This document shows, piece by piece, positions 50,904 to 60,143 of a DNA stretch of 64,000 nt. The stretch covers positions 930,001 through 994,000 of the forward strand of contig NZ_AQGV01000015.1 in the NCBI RefSeq assembly GCF_014858725.1, in the 5' to 3' direction. The stretch comes from Pseudoalteromonas aurantia 208 (lineage in GTDB: Bacteria > Pseudomonadota > Gammaproteobacteria > Enterobacterales > Alteromonadaceae). Every line of letters begins with the position of its first letter. The stretch's first letter is position 1. The position numbers and the translations under genes were made by a program. The notes beneath the pieces are model-generated. The model searched no databases, was not told where the DNA came from, and worked only from the letters and a program-made list of their open reading frames with translations.

Positions 50904-52709
50904 TTATTTTACGTAATAAAGTAGCTCATTTTGGTGGTGCCGAGAGCTTTCATCCGTGCCATTTGGCCAAACATCAAACTTTGTACTTGAGTTGGGGGCT
51001 TGAAATACTGACGCGCCTTGATACGTGTAAGAATTAATGCGAGTCGAGTCTTTATCGCCTAAAATGACACCCGCATAATCCCATGAAGCATTGCAATTGG
51101 CATCTTCATGAAGTCAAATTAAGCCATATTCCCCTTCAGTTGATAAATTGGCTAAGTCATCTTCCGAATGAATATTTCGACAATTTGCATTGATCATCTT
51201 CGTTTGTGTAACTGCCGTAATATTTTGATGTTCATCAATGAACATCATGCCGCCTGTGACGGTTTTTCTCAGTGCCTGCCAACGTTGTGACTGCATCACC
51301 GCATATGAATTTGGAGATATAATATCTCCTGCAACGATATTTTCGATGTTATCTTTATGGTTGGCAAACAAGGTCCAGCCACCCCCTTGATGTTCCATAT
51401 CACACCATACTTTAAATGGTTCAACCCCTAAATGTGCGCCGTCTGGGTCTATTTCATATAAATCTGATTGGGCATCAGTAAATTTATTTTTGATATCTAA
51501 GCAATTTTTACCAATGCCACTAACTTTGTCTTCTAGAATGCCTACTTTAGATTCTAGCAATGCGATACGCGCAAGTAACTGTTGATATTTTTGATCTTGT
51601 TTAAATTGTTCAGCGTCATGGTAAGCTTTTGTTGCTAAGTGGTTTGCTTGGGTTGGAGTGGCAGCTATCACGTTACCAACCACGTCTAATTGAGCTGAAG
51701 GGGTAAGCGTGCCTATGCCTACGTTAACGTGAGTGACAACGCTATTTGTGAGGTCTTGCCATGATGATGTTCCTGCGACTCCTTGAATTCCTTTATCGCC
51801 TTTAGCACCGACATTACCGGTATCTCCTTTGTCTCCTTTGATACCAACGGCACCTACATCACCTTTATCGCCTTTATCACCTTTGTCGCCCTTATCACCA
51901 GCAGGTGCTGCGGCTACCTGCCACGATGCACCATCGCAAAATTGCAGTTCAGATAAGGCAATTTCATATTTTAAAATGCCAATACTAGCGTTATCACATG
52001 AGGTTGAAGTTTCGGCATTTGTTGATGTAGATGGTGTGCTACTAAACAAGCTTGGGTTTGATTGGCCGACGTACTCAGCATAGTTTGAGTAGCCATCTCC
52101 ATCTAGGTCAGAGTATTTATCATCATTACTGTATGTGTTAGTCGCATTGGCATTTTCCCAAGTGTCGGGAATACCGTCTGCATCGCTATCAGTTTGCATT
52201 CCTGAAAGAGAGATGTTGTCGATAAATACCATGGCGTTATTTGAAATGTTTTTTATTGAAAGTGAAGCTTGTTCATGCGTTGCAAGTAAGCTTTTGAGTG
52301 GTTCAGATACTGTTATTTGGGTATGAAATTGGGAAAAAAAGTTTGTTTCTTGTAAAGAAAGAGTGGATAGCAAGACATATTCATCATTGACATGGAAGCC
52401 AATTTGAAGATGTTGTTCTTGAATATCCAGATCATGCAACTTAGCATCAAACCTTAACCAATACAGCTCATGAGATAGCTGTTTTGTCTCGATGGTTTGC
52501 GCCAATGAAGAATGTGGCGGTAATTCGGCGATATTACCAAACTTTTCAAGTTTAGAGATCGATACATTGTTGGTGAATACCGAGCTACTCCAGTGTTGGG
52601 ATGTTTTTTCAAAGGCACCATTGTTCAGTAACTGTTGTGCATTTGCCAATGGAAAAAGGCAGCAGGTCATAGTTAGGGTAATTAAGTGCAGTTTTAACTT
52701 TGAAGTCAC
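50904..52709 (-). pseudogene. Secreted collagen-like/fibrinogen-like protein with an in-frame TGA
   Basis: The frame starts at 52709 and meets TGA at 51114-51116 after 531 aa, then stays open in the same frame for 69 codons to TAA at 50904-50906. The protein has a signal peptide, a lectin-like region, a calcium-binding linker (DSDADGIPDTWENANA, DLDGDGYSNYAEYVG), a collagen-like GxY repeat (about 272-310) and a fibrinogen-type C-terminal region (FKVWCDMEHQGGGWTLFAN). The residues after the TGA (LHEDANCNASWDYAGVILGD, ending ENELLYYVK-like) continue the fibrinogen-type domain. It is either a gene with a recent nonsense change, a read-through product, or a sequencing error. The truncated form would lack the end of the binding domain. 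Confidence 0.75.
51859..51899 (-). repeat. Nine-base coding repeat (collagen-like GDK units)
   Basis: Tandem 9-bp units that encode Gly-Asp-Lys triplets in the fibrinogen-like gene, followed by looser Gly-x-y triplets up to about 51790. Such repeats change length easily by slippage. Confidence 0.8.
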
Positions 52710-52955
52710 TATAAAATCTTTGATTTATTTAAGTTAAATAGCAATTAATGAGCGATTTAATTGCGTATTATAATATATAAAAGTATGAATTAATTTATTT
52801 TAATTGAGTATTTAGGTTGGTGTTGTGTTGAGTGTTAGGGAGGAGGTAATACAGTGTTGTGAACCTATCAAATTGTTCTATATATACTTTTTATGTTTTT
52901 TTAAAAAGCTCAGGCAATTCACTTACAGGCTTCTATACTGATTAAGTTAAATAAA

Positions 52956-55838
52956 ATGTTGGAATCAATGATGAACATAGTTGTGTACAGTCTAATAATA
53001 GGCGGTAGTATGTCTACCGCTTTATCCAATGAGCAAAGTAACTGGTCATGGCAAGCCATAGACGGCAGTTTATCAAAAACTGCCATGCAAAAAGGTACTG
53101 TCAATCCGAGCGAGCGATATTTCTCAGCTGATATTCAAAAGGCACAGAAAGATTTGATGGCTGTGGCACTCAATGACAGCTCAATACGCATTAGTTTGCC
53201 AACGTTAAGCGGCAAATTTGTACAGTTTTCTATCTCACATGACTCAATAATGGCGCAGGCGCTGCAAGAAAAGTTTCCATCCATTCGCAGTTTTGCAGGT
53301 TACGAAGTAGGTAATTCAAGTAATAAAGGTCGATTTGATATCGGGCCAAATGGCGTGCATGGCGTTTATTACATTAATGGGGAGCGTCTATATTTAGATC
53401 CTGCGGACAGCGGTATTTTAAAGCTTTATAAAAAAACAGCTAGACAGCAGGCGTGGAGCGATGAGGTGCTCACGCCTGAACTGGACGTATTAACACTTAA
53501 AAACACACAGTCGCGTGGACCCTTGATTGGTAATGGTGGCAACGTAGATTTTGTGACGTATCGTTTAGCGGTAACAACCAGTGATGAATATACTGCTTTT
53601 TTTGGTGGCAAAGTGGGGGCAATGAATGGCATTGTGACGACCATAAATAGAGTGAATCAGGTGTTTAAAACCGACCTTGCTGTTAAATTAGAGCTGATTG
53701 CGAACAATGATGCCCTTATTTTTGAAGCTAATGACCCGTATGATAATGGCAATGCAGACGACACTTTAGGCGTTGTTCAAACTCAAATAGATAGCATAAT
53801 TGGTACGGCGAATTATGATGTAGGCCATCTTATGGCCACAGCGGGGGCCGGTCTAGCTGGTTTAGGGGTTGTGTGTTCGGAAGGTGCAAAAGCATGGGGT
53901 ATGACGGGGATTTCTACGCCTCAAGGTGATGCATACGATGTTGATTATGTAGCCCACGAAATTGGGCATCAGTTTGGCGCTAATCATACCTATAATGGTT
54001 CAAGCGGCTCTTGCAATACGCGAGTGGGTTCTGCGGCGTATGAGCCAGGCAGTGGCATAACCATAATGAGCTATGCTGGTATTTGTGGTGACGATAACTT
54101 GGCTCAAAATTCCATTGCCATGTTTCATTCACACAGTATTGATGAAATGAATACGCATTTAACGACGGGATCAGGATCTACCTGTGGTACACCTGTGGGA
54201 ATTGGTAATAATGCGCCCATTTCAGACGCAAAGTTAGATTACACTATTCCAATCAATACGCCATTTATGCTATCGGGTTCTGCCACAGATCAAAACACTG
54301 CAAATACATTAAGTTATGCATGGGAGCAAATGGATTTGGGGGCCACAACTTTAGGGGCATCCCAACTCATTGATAATGGTGAAGGACCATTGTTTAGGCC
54401 TTATTTACCTAGTAGTGGCGCGACACGTTATTTTCCAAAGCTTGAAGATGTGATGAATGGGACGACTACGAAAGGCGAAGCGTATCCAACAACAAATCGA
54501 ACTATGAATTTTCGGTTAGTCGTTCGAGATGGAGAGGGCGGGGTAAATTATGACGCAATGACCGTTACCTCCACAACGTCTGCGGGTCCATTTGCAATAA
54601 CATCTCCTACCTCTTCAACTATGTTAGAGGGAAGTAATTCAGTCAATGTGCAATGGAATGTTGCCAATACAGATCAGACGCCCGTTTCGTGTGCAAATGT
54701 TAACATTATGCAGTCATCAGGCGACACATCATTTGAGCAAATGTTACTAGAAAATACACCGAATGATGGTTCTGAAACGGTTAGTTTAGCAGGCAGTGCC
54801 GATAATAAAGCCAGGGTAATGGTGAAATGTAGTACAGGGATCTTTTATGCATTATCTCAAGAGTTTCAACTGGGCAGTATTATTTCTATTACTGCACAAG
54901 ACACATTGAGCATGAACGAAGACGCAAGTCTATTGTTGACGCCAGCGATGTTTACGGTCATTAATCAACAACCCGATTCGACATTAACCGTTACAGTTTC
55001 GACAGGCACAAACTATACAGTTAATGGTGAGGCAATTACACCTACGTCCAATTTCTTTGGTGAATTAACGGTTCCCGTGAGTGTCAGCGATGGTAATAAT
55101 TCCAGTGTTAACTTTTTAACCAAGGTTAGCGTAGTCGCTGTGAATGACGCCCCCACAATTACAGGTCAACAAGATATAGCGGTTAATGAAGATGCATCGT
55201 TAACGTTAAGTTTAACGCATTTTAATATTGTGGACATCGACAGTACGAGCTTCACATTGACCGCACAACAAGGTGATAATTACACGTTAGACGGTTTAAA
55301 AGTAACACCCTCCACTAACTATAACGGCGCATTAACGATTCCTATTACTGTCGCTGATGAGTTAGGTGCTTTGGTTGATTTTAGTGCTCAAGTAACCGTC
55401 ACGGCCATTAATGATGCGCCAGTGGCAACGGCTGATAGTGGTACGGTTGTCCAAGGTGAAACCGTAGAATTGAACGTGTTAAACAATGATACAGACATAG
55501 ACAGTAGTGAACTGAAAATAAGCATGGTTGATTATAGCGGGACAGGCACTGTAACTATTAGCGGGGCGGTGCTCATTTACCAAGCGAGTGCTGACTTTAC
55601 AGGGCAAGAACAATTTAGCTATGAAGTCGACGATAATAATGGTGGAAAAGGAATAGGTACGGTTACTGTTGATGTTACGGAAGCTGTTGTTGAGCCAACG
55701 CCAGAACCAACACCCACAGTGCCAGTTACACCTGCGGAGCCTGTATCTGATTCAGGTGGTAGTAGTGGTACTTTGTTCTTCTCAGGGATCATTTTAATGC
55801 TTATTGCCTTCAGACGGTTTATTGCATGGAGGTTTTAA
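52956..55838 (+). CDS. Secreted zinc metalloprotease with Ig/cadherin-like repeats and GlyGly-CTERM tail
   Basis: A 960-aa protein. The signal peptide is MLESMMNIVVYSLIIGGS, with the start possibly at the later Met. The reprolysin-like catalytic site is HEIGHQFGANHTYN (HExxHxxGxxH). The C-terminal half has repeated beta domains with NDAPTITGQQDIAVNEDAS and NDAPVATADSGTV units (Tandem-95/cadherin type). The C-terminus has SDSGGSSG, a hydrophobic helix and a basic tail (RRFIAWRF), a GlyGly-CTERM signal that rhombosortase would cut. It is probably exported by type II secretion and released or surface-anchored. It precedes a lipoprotein gene by 1 bp. Confidence 0.9.
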   Translation: MLESMMNIVVYSLIIGGSMSTALSNEQSNWSWQAIDGSLSKTAMQKGTVNPSERYFSADIQKAQKDLMAVALNDSSIRISLPTLSGKFVQFSISHDSIMAQALQEKFPSIRSFAGYEVGNSSNKGRFDIGPNGVHGVYYINGERLYLDPADSGILKLYKKTARQQAWSDEVLTPELDVLTLKNTQSRGPLIGNGGNVDFVTYRLAVTTSDEYTAFFGGKVGAMNGIVTTINRVNQVFKTDLAVKLELIANNDALIFEANDPYDNGNADDTLGVVQTQIDSIIGTANYDVGHLMATAGAGLAGLGVVCSEGAKAWGMTGISTPQGDAYDVDYVAHEIGHQFGANHTYNGSSGSCNTRVGSAAYEPGSGITIMSYAGICGDDNLAQNSIAMFHSHSIDEMNTHLTTGSGSTCGTPVGIGNNAPISDAKLDYTIPINTPFMLSGSATDQNTANTLSYAWEQMDLGATTLGASQLIDNGEGPLFRPYLPSSGATRYFPKLEDVMNGTTTKGEAYPTTNRTMNFRLVVRDGEGGVNYDAMTVTSTTSAGPFAITSPTSSTMLEGSNSVNVQWNVANTDQTPVSCANVNIMQSSGDTSFEQMLLENTPNDGSETVSLAGSADNKARVMVKCSTGIFYALSQEFQLGSIISITAQDTLSMNEDASLLLTPAMFTVINQQPDSTLTVTVSTGTNYTVNGEAITPTSNFFGELTVPVSVSDGNNSSVNFLTKVSVVAVNDAPTITGQQDIAVNEDASLTLSLTHFNIVDIDSTSFTLTAQQGDNYTLDGLKVTPSTNYNGALTIPITVADELGALVDFSAQVTVTAINDAPVATADSGTVVQGETVELNVLNNDTDIDSSELKISMVDYSGTGTVTISGAVLIYQASADFTGQEQFSYEVDDNNGGKGIGTVTVDVTEAVVEPTPEPTPTVPVTPAEPVSDSGGSSGTLFFSGIILMLIAFRRFIAWRF

Positions 55839-55839
55839 G

Positions 55840-56223
55840 ATGTTGAATTACAAGCATCTTATCTGGATTTGTTTACTAGGTGGTTGTGTGGCGACTAACT
55901 CAACAGATAAAAGTGCTACACCTGAGCTCGTTAATGAGCTCAGGGCGTTAACGTGGTTTGGTGAGCAGCGTGTTGAAGAGGTGATCCAATTACACCAACA
56001 GCAAAAAGTATATGGCTTAATTGCGTTAAATAGACGGGGGTATTTTTATCCAAAAATTGGTATGTCTCGAAAACCGCTTAAGTTGAAAGCAGGCTGCATG
56101 ACTTGGTTGTTATCTAGTTCATCTGATGTCATAACAAGTGATAGTAACAAGGACCTTAGGGTCTCACAGCAGAAATTTTCAAGCCGTTTTAACGAAGCCA
56201 TGGCGCCAAATTGCTTGGAATAA
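55840..56223 (+). CDS. Small lipoprotein downstream of the metalloprotease
   Basis: A 127-aa lipoprotein with lipobox LLGGC (Cys about residue 16) and a GGAGG ribosome-binding site. It starts 1 bp after the protease stop, so the genes are surely co-transcribed. The mature part contains ALTWFGEQRVEEVIQLHQQQ and two more Cys. I do not recognise a family. It may help the protease fold, stay inhibited or anchor. Confidence 0.75.
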   Translation: MLNYKHLIWICLLGGCVATNSTDKSATPELVNELRALTWFGEQRVEEVIQLHQQQKVYGLIALNRRGYFYPKIGMSRKPLKLKAGCMTWLLSSSSDVITSDSNKDLRVSQQKFSSRFNEAMAPNCLE

Positions 56224-56381
56224 AGGTCTCCTTTAAACCATACAAAAGTGGTGTCGCATAATAGGTCAAACAGGGGACGTTTGGCCTTTTTTATTGAGAA
56301 AAAATATCTGATCATTGAGTGGGTCAACGCTGCTTTGTTGCCAAAGTTAGCTATAGTTACAGGAGTGCTTGAGGTAATAAT

Positions 56382-57356
56382 ATGATCGATATTAATAATT
56401 GTTTTGTGAAACACCCCCATCCTTTTTTCGATTGTCAAAAATGGCAGCAGCTGGTTAATACACTTGCAGAGCTATATGACGCGGCCAGTGGTACAGTTGT
56501 TCAGCTCAGAGAAGATGAGTTTAATGTTGTTGCGACCAGTTCTAATGATGATAATTTTTTAGCTCAAAATAGCAACTGGCCCTGGGAAATGCGCAGTTTT
56601 TGTCGACATATGATGGAAACAAAGCAATCATTGTATGTTGGTGATGCAGCTAATCATGCCATGTGGTGTCAAGTACAGCCTGTGAGTGAAGGGCCTGTGC
56701 GCTCATACTTAGGTTTTCCACTGTTTTGGCCAGATGGTGAACTGTTTGGCTCGATTTGTGTTATCGATACTAAAGTGACAGATTACCCACCAATTTTGGT
56801 GCAGCTCCTTTCGCAATTTAAAACAATTATAGAGGGAGATTTACGGCAAATTGTTGATTATGAAAAAATAAAGTTACTTGCGTTAGAAGATGAACTCACC
56901 GGTATAAATAATTTACGTGGATTTAACGTACTCGCAAAACAAAGGCTAAAAGATGCACACCGGTTTATGCAGCATGTTGCCATTGTCTATCTTGATATTG
57001 ATAACTTAAAGCAAGTGAATGATGAATATGGCCACCAAAGCGGTGATCACTGTATTGTTGCATTAGCAACGCTATTGAAAAGGGCAAGTAGAGATGCTGA
57101 TATTAAGGCACGGGTTGGTGGAGATGAGTTTGTAGTTATGTTGTTATCATCAAGCGACGCGTTTATTTCGCACTGGTGCAAGAGTTTAATAGAAAAATAT
57201 GCGGGGGTGTTGAAAGATAAGCCCTATACTCAACTTATAGGTGTAAGTGTAGGATACAGTATTTACGACCCCGTTGATAAAGTACCTTTAGAAGACATGG
57301 TTGAGCGAAGTGATAATGCTATGTATGCGAATAAACAAGCTAAAAAGCGTGCTTAA
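56382..57356 (+). CDS. GAF-GGDEF diguanylate cyclase
   Basis: A 324-aa cytoplasmic protein. A GAF domain (about 20-155; RSYLGFPLFWPDGELFGSIC) is followed by a GGDEF domain (about 165-320) with IVYLDIDNLKQVNDEYGHQS and the active-site ARVGGDEFVVML. It should make cyclic di-GMP. The RxxD inhibitory site is not obvious upstream of GGDEF. GAGG precedes the start. It probably senses a small ligand or redox signal by the GAF domain. Confidence 0.93.
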   Translation: MIDINNCFVKHPHPFFDCQKWQQLVNTLAELYDAASGTVVQLREDEFNVVATSSNDDNFLAQNSNWPWEMRSFCRHMMETKQSLYVGDAANHAMWCQVQPVSEGPVRSYLGFPLFWPDGELFGSICVIDTKVTDYPPILVQLLSQFKTIIEGDLRQIVDYEKIKLLALEDELTGINNLRGFNVLAKQRLKDAHRFMQHVAIVYLDIDNLKQVNDEYGHQSGDHCIVALATLLKRASRDADIKARVGGDEFVVMLLSSSDAFISHWCKSLIEKYAGVLKDKPYTQLIGVSVGYSIYDPVDKVPLEDMVERSDNAMYANKQAKKRA

Positions 57357-57403
57357 CCTCATTTTCATGGGTATATCTGGGCCCTATTTGTATTCGTGAT
57401 AGT

Positions 57404-60004
57404 TTATAGTTGGTAACGAACGCCAATATAGAAACGTCTTCCATTGCTGTAAATTCCTGTTGGTGCAAACATATTTCTTTCGTAGCTATATAAAATTTCG
57501 TTGGTTAAATTAATAAAATCGAACGTGACTTTGATTTTTGGGGTTACCGAAAGTGTGACGTTACCGTCGAGTTGACCATAATCATCAGTTATCGTTTCGC
57601 CAACACCGGTGGCAAATTCTGTCCGAAAGTTATAAGCAAGGCGCGTACTGATAAAGTGATCTTCATAATAGGCTGTGATATTAAAACTGTGTTTTGAAGT
57701 GCCTGGTACTCGGTCTTTTTGCGAGGTGAGGTTTTGTACACGAGTGCCATCGACGTAAGTATAGTTGGTAATTATGCCAAACCCATAAGCGATATATTGT
57801 TGATAACTTAGTTCGACTCCTCTGACACTTCCGCCGTTACCATTGATAGGTCGGTCAATTGACATTAAAATATTTTCATGGCGCTCTAACTCCCTTTTGA
57901 ACTCGATAAAGGAGTCGACATTTTTATTGAAAACCGCTGCAGAAGTAAGACCACCTTCTTGAAAGTACCACTCAATACTGGCGTCAAATTGTGTGGCGCG
58001 ATAAGGGTCTAAATCAGGATTCCCTCCTTGGCCTTGTGCTTGGGTCACATTGTAGTTAGTTGATGGCATTAGGTGGTTAAATTGTGCTCGCGACATGACC
58101 CGAGCAAAAGAAAATCGAGATACAACATCATCTGCCAGTTCAATGTTGAGGTTGATACTGGGTAACAAATCTAAATAGGATTTTTTGTCGTTAACCCATT
58201 TAAGTTCAGTATTCACTGAATTAACTGGGAGCTGTTTAAGTGCTGCGGCATTTTGCCAAGTCGAAACGGCTCTAACACCTAAATTTAATCGATAAAAATC
58301 ACTGTCTAAAGCTAATTTAAAATACCCAGCCAATGTTCGTTCTTCGATGTTAAATCGACTGGCTCGCTCCACGGTTTGTACAAAACCGAGTGACTCAAAG
58401 TCATTGTTTAATTGCGCAATATTGACAAAGCTATATTGTTTCAGTGTTTGTTCGTTGCCGATATCGTGTAGGAAATCATTCGCAACAGTAGCAGGGTAAT
58501 TTGCTAACGTGGTGTTTAATTGCCCTGCGAGTCCATTTAAACCGCCATTGATTGACCGTAGGCGACGGAAATCTCGTTGGTGTTCTCGATACTTAAGGCC
58601 AACTTGAATACTCGATATAATTGGGTGCTCAAGTTGATAAGTAGAGTCAATTTGTGCGAAGTGTGCTTTGTCATCACCATGCTGCGCATCTTTTCTTGCT
58701 TCGGTTAGGAACCAGCGCTGTGCATCGAGAGGGGAAATGTCATATTGGGCTATGATGTTTTGTTCTTGTCGTGTATCGACACTAAATTGGGTATTTGCAG
58801 AAAATTGTGACGTGCTGTCTTCGCTGGTTCCGCCTTGCGCGTGACTGAAACCTATTTGGTATTGAGTTTGCCACACAGGGCCTGAATATAATAAATCGAA
58901 ATGAATGCTCTGTGTTCTTATTTTAGAATTACGCCAAATGGCCTCCATGCTGGTATTGAACATTTCATTCTCTAGTTGGCTATATTGTCCGTAAGTCAGC
59001 GTTTTTTTGTTGAGGACAGCCCCTTTTATCTTGCCACCTAAATCTAAAACTTTTGCGGGTTGCCATAAAAAGTTTTGATTTGTGTTGTCGGCTTGTAATT
59101 CTGAGTGAAGTAGGTGTGCGTTCAACTGCCAATGGTGGTTGAACTTATATGCGAAATTGGCTGAGACAGTTGATAAAATGCGCTCTTGCTTAAATATTGC
59201 TGAGCCCCCTCCGCCTGGCGTCCAAATATTTGACAGGTTTTCATTTGCGGCTTTTTTAACTGGCACTAAATCATGGTTATTATCAAATTGGTAATTTCGC
59301 TCATGCCAGCCCCATGACTCTAAACCATCACGACGAAGTTGCCTTTTATTTTGAGTGGCCGTAAATAGTGCTGCGAAATCTTCATTGGGGTTTTTATAGT
59401 TAAAAATTACGGACAGTTGAGGGTCAAGTTCTTTTGATAAATCATTATACTGTAGCTGAGTATTTAGTACCAAAAAGCGGTTATCCGTGAGTAAAGGGTC
59501 TAACGTTTTAATATTGATAGCTCCGCCTAGAGAGCCCTCGTCTTGATCTGCTTGCGGGGTTTTATATACTTCGAGAGAAGCAATAATATAGGCAGGTAAC
59601 AAAGTAAAGTTAAAGCCACGATTTGGCTGAGATGAAATCCACCAATCAGCAGATGCTAAGTATTGACCATTTAGGTAGGTTCTATTTTGTTCTGGCGTTG
59701 TGCCCCTAACGCCGACTCTTTCACCTTCACCTTGTATTCTAGATAAAGATATTCCGGTAATACGTTGTAAGGCTTCTGCGACATTTTTATCTGGAAACTT
59801 ACCTATTTCTTGGGCGCTAATAGAGTCTGTTATTTGATCACTAAATCGCTTATTATTAAGAGATTTGACAACGCTGTCATGAAATCCCCTAATTTGTATT
59901 TTTTCAAGCGTGTTGTCACTCGTTTGCTGCGGTGTATTTGCTAATAGAAGTGTAGGAAAGAGCAATATTTTTAATAAGAATAATGAATAACGACGATGAA
60001 CCAT
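57404..60004 (-). CDS. TonB-dependent receptor
   Basis: An 866-aa outer-membrane receptor. The signal peptide is followed by a plug domain (about 30-170; QEIGKFPDKNVAEALQRITG, VGVRGTTPEQNRTYLNG, EGSLGGAINIKTLDP) and a 22-strand barrel ending in FYIGVRYQL with the terminal aromatic pattern. The N-terminal sequence is of the type linked with carbohydrate or chitin-type receptors rather than siderophores. It is divergent from a membrane-bound winged-helix regulator gene, which may control it. Confidence 0.93.
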   Translation of the reverse strand: MVHRRYSLFLLKILLFPTLLLANTPQQTSDNTLEKIQIRGFHDSVVKSLNNKRFSDQITDSISAQEIGKFPDKNVAEALQRITGISLSRIQGEGERVGVRGTTPEQNRTYLNGQYLASADWWISSQPNRGFNFTLLPAYIIASLEVYKTPQADQDEGSLGGAINIKTLDPLLTDNRFLVLNTQLQYNDLSKELDPQLSVIFNYKNPNEDFAALFTATQNKRQLRRDGLESWGWHERNYQFDNNHDLVPVKKAANENLSNIWTPGGGGSAIFKQERILSTVSANFAYKFNHHWQLNAHLLHSELQADNTNQNFLWQPAKVLDLGGKIKGAVLNKKTLTYGQYSQLENEMFNTSMEAIWRNSKIRTQSIHFDLLYSGPVWQTQYQIGFSHAQGGTSEDSTSQFSANTQFSVDTRQEQNIIAQYDISPLDAQRWFLTEARKDAQHGDDKAHFAQIDSTYQLEHPIISSIQVGLKYREHQRDFRRLRSINGGLNGLAGQLNTTLANYPATVANDFLHDIGNEQTLKQYSFVNIAQLNNDFESLGFVQTVERASRFNIEERTLAGYFKLALDSDFYRLNLGVRAVSTWQNAAALKQLPVNSVNTELKWVNDKKSYLDLLPSINLNIELADDVVSRFSFARVMSRAQFNHLMPSTNYNVTQAQGQGGNPDLDPYRATQFDASIEWYFQEGGLTSAAVFNKNVDSFIEFKRELERHENILMSIDRPINGNGGSVRGVELSYQQYIAYGFGIITNYTYVDGTRVQNLTSQKDRVPGTSKHSFNITAYYEDHFISTRLAYNFRTEFATGVGETITDDYGQLDGNVTLSVTPKIKVTFDFINLTNEILYSYERNMFAPTGIYSNGRRFYIGVRYQL

Positions 60005-60143
60005 TTAGCTTCCCCATACAGCTTTGGGTAAATAAACCCGTTTTTGCGTATTGTACTATTGATAATCAGTGTATTATTAATGCCAAATATCATACTCTTT
60101 TATTACGGTTTTAACCATACCTTTACATTGTACTTAGGACACT

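Noticed and set aside
50855..51037. A 60-aa plus-strand frame after the IS256 remnant
   Set aside because: Its first part is transposase sequence and the rest is antisense to the end of the fibrinogen-like gene.
51790..51900. Short repeats as a possible CRISPR array
   Set aside because: The units are 9-bp coding triplets for a collagen-like stretch, with no spacers.
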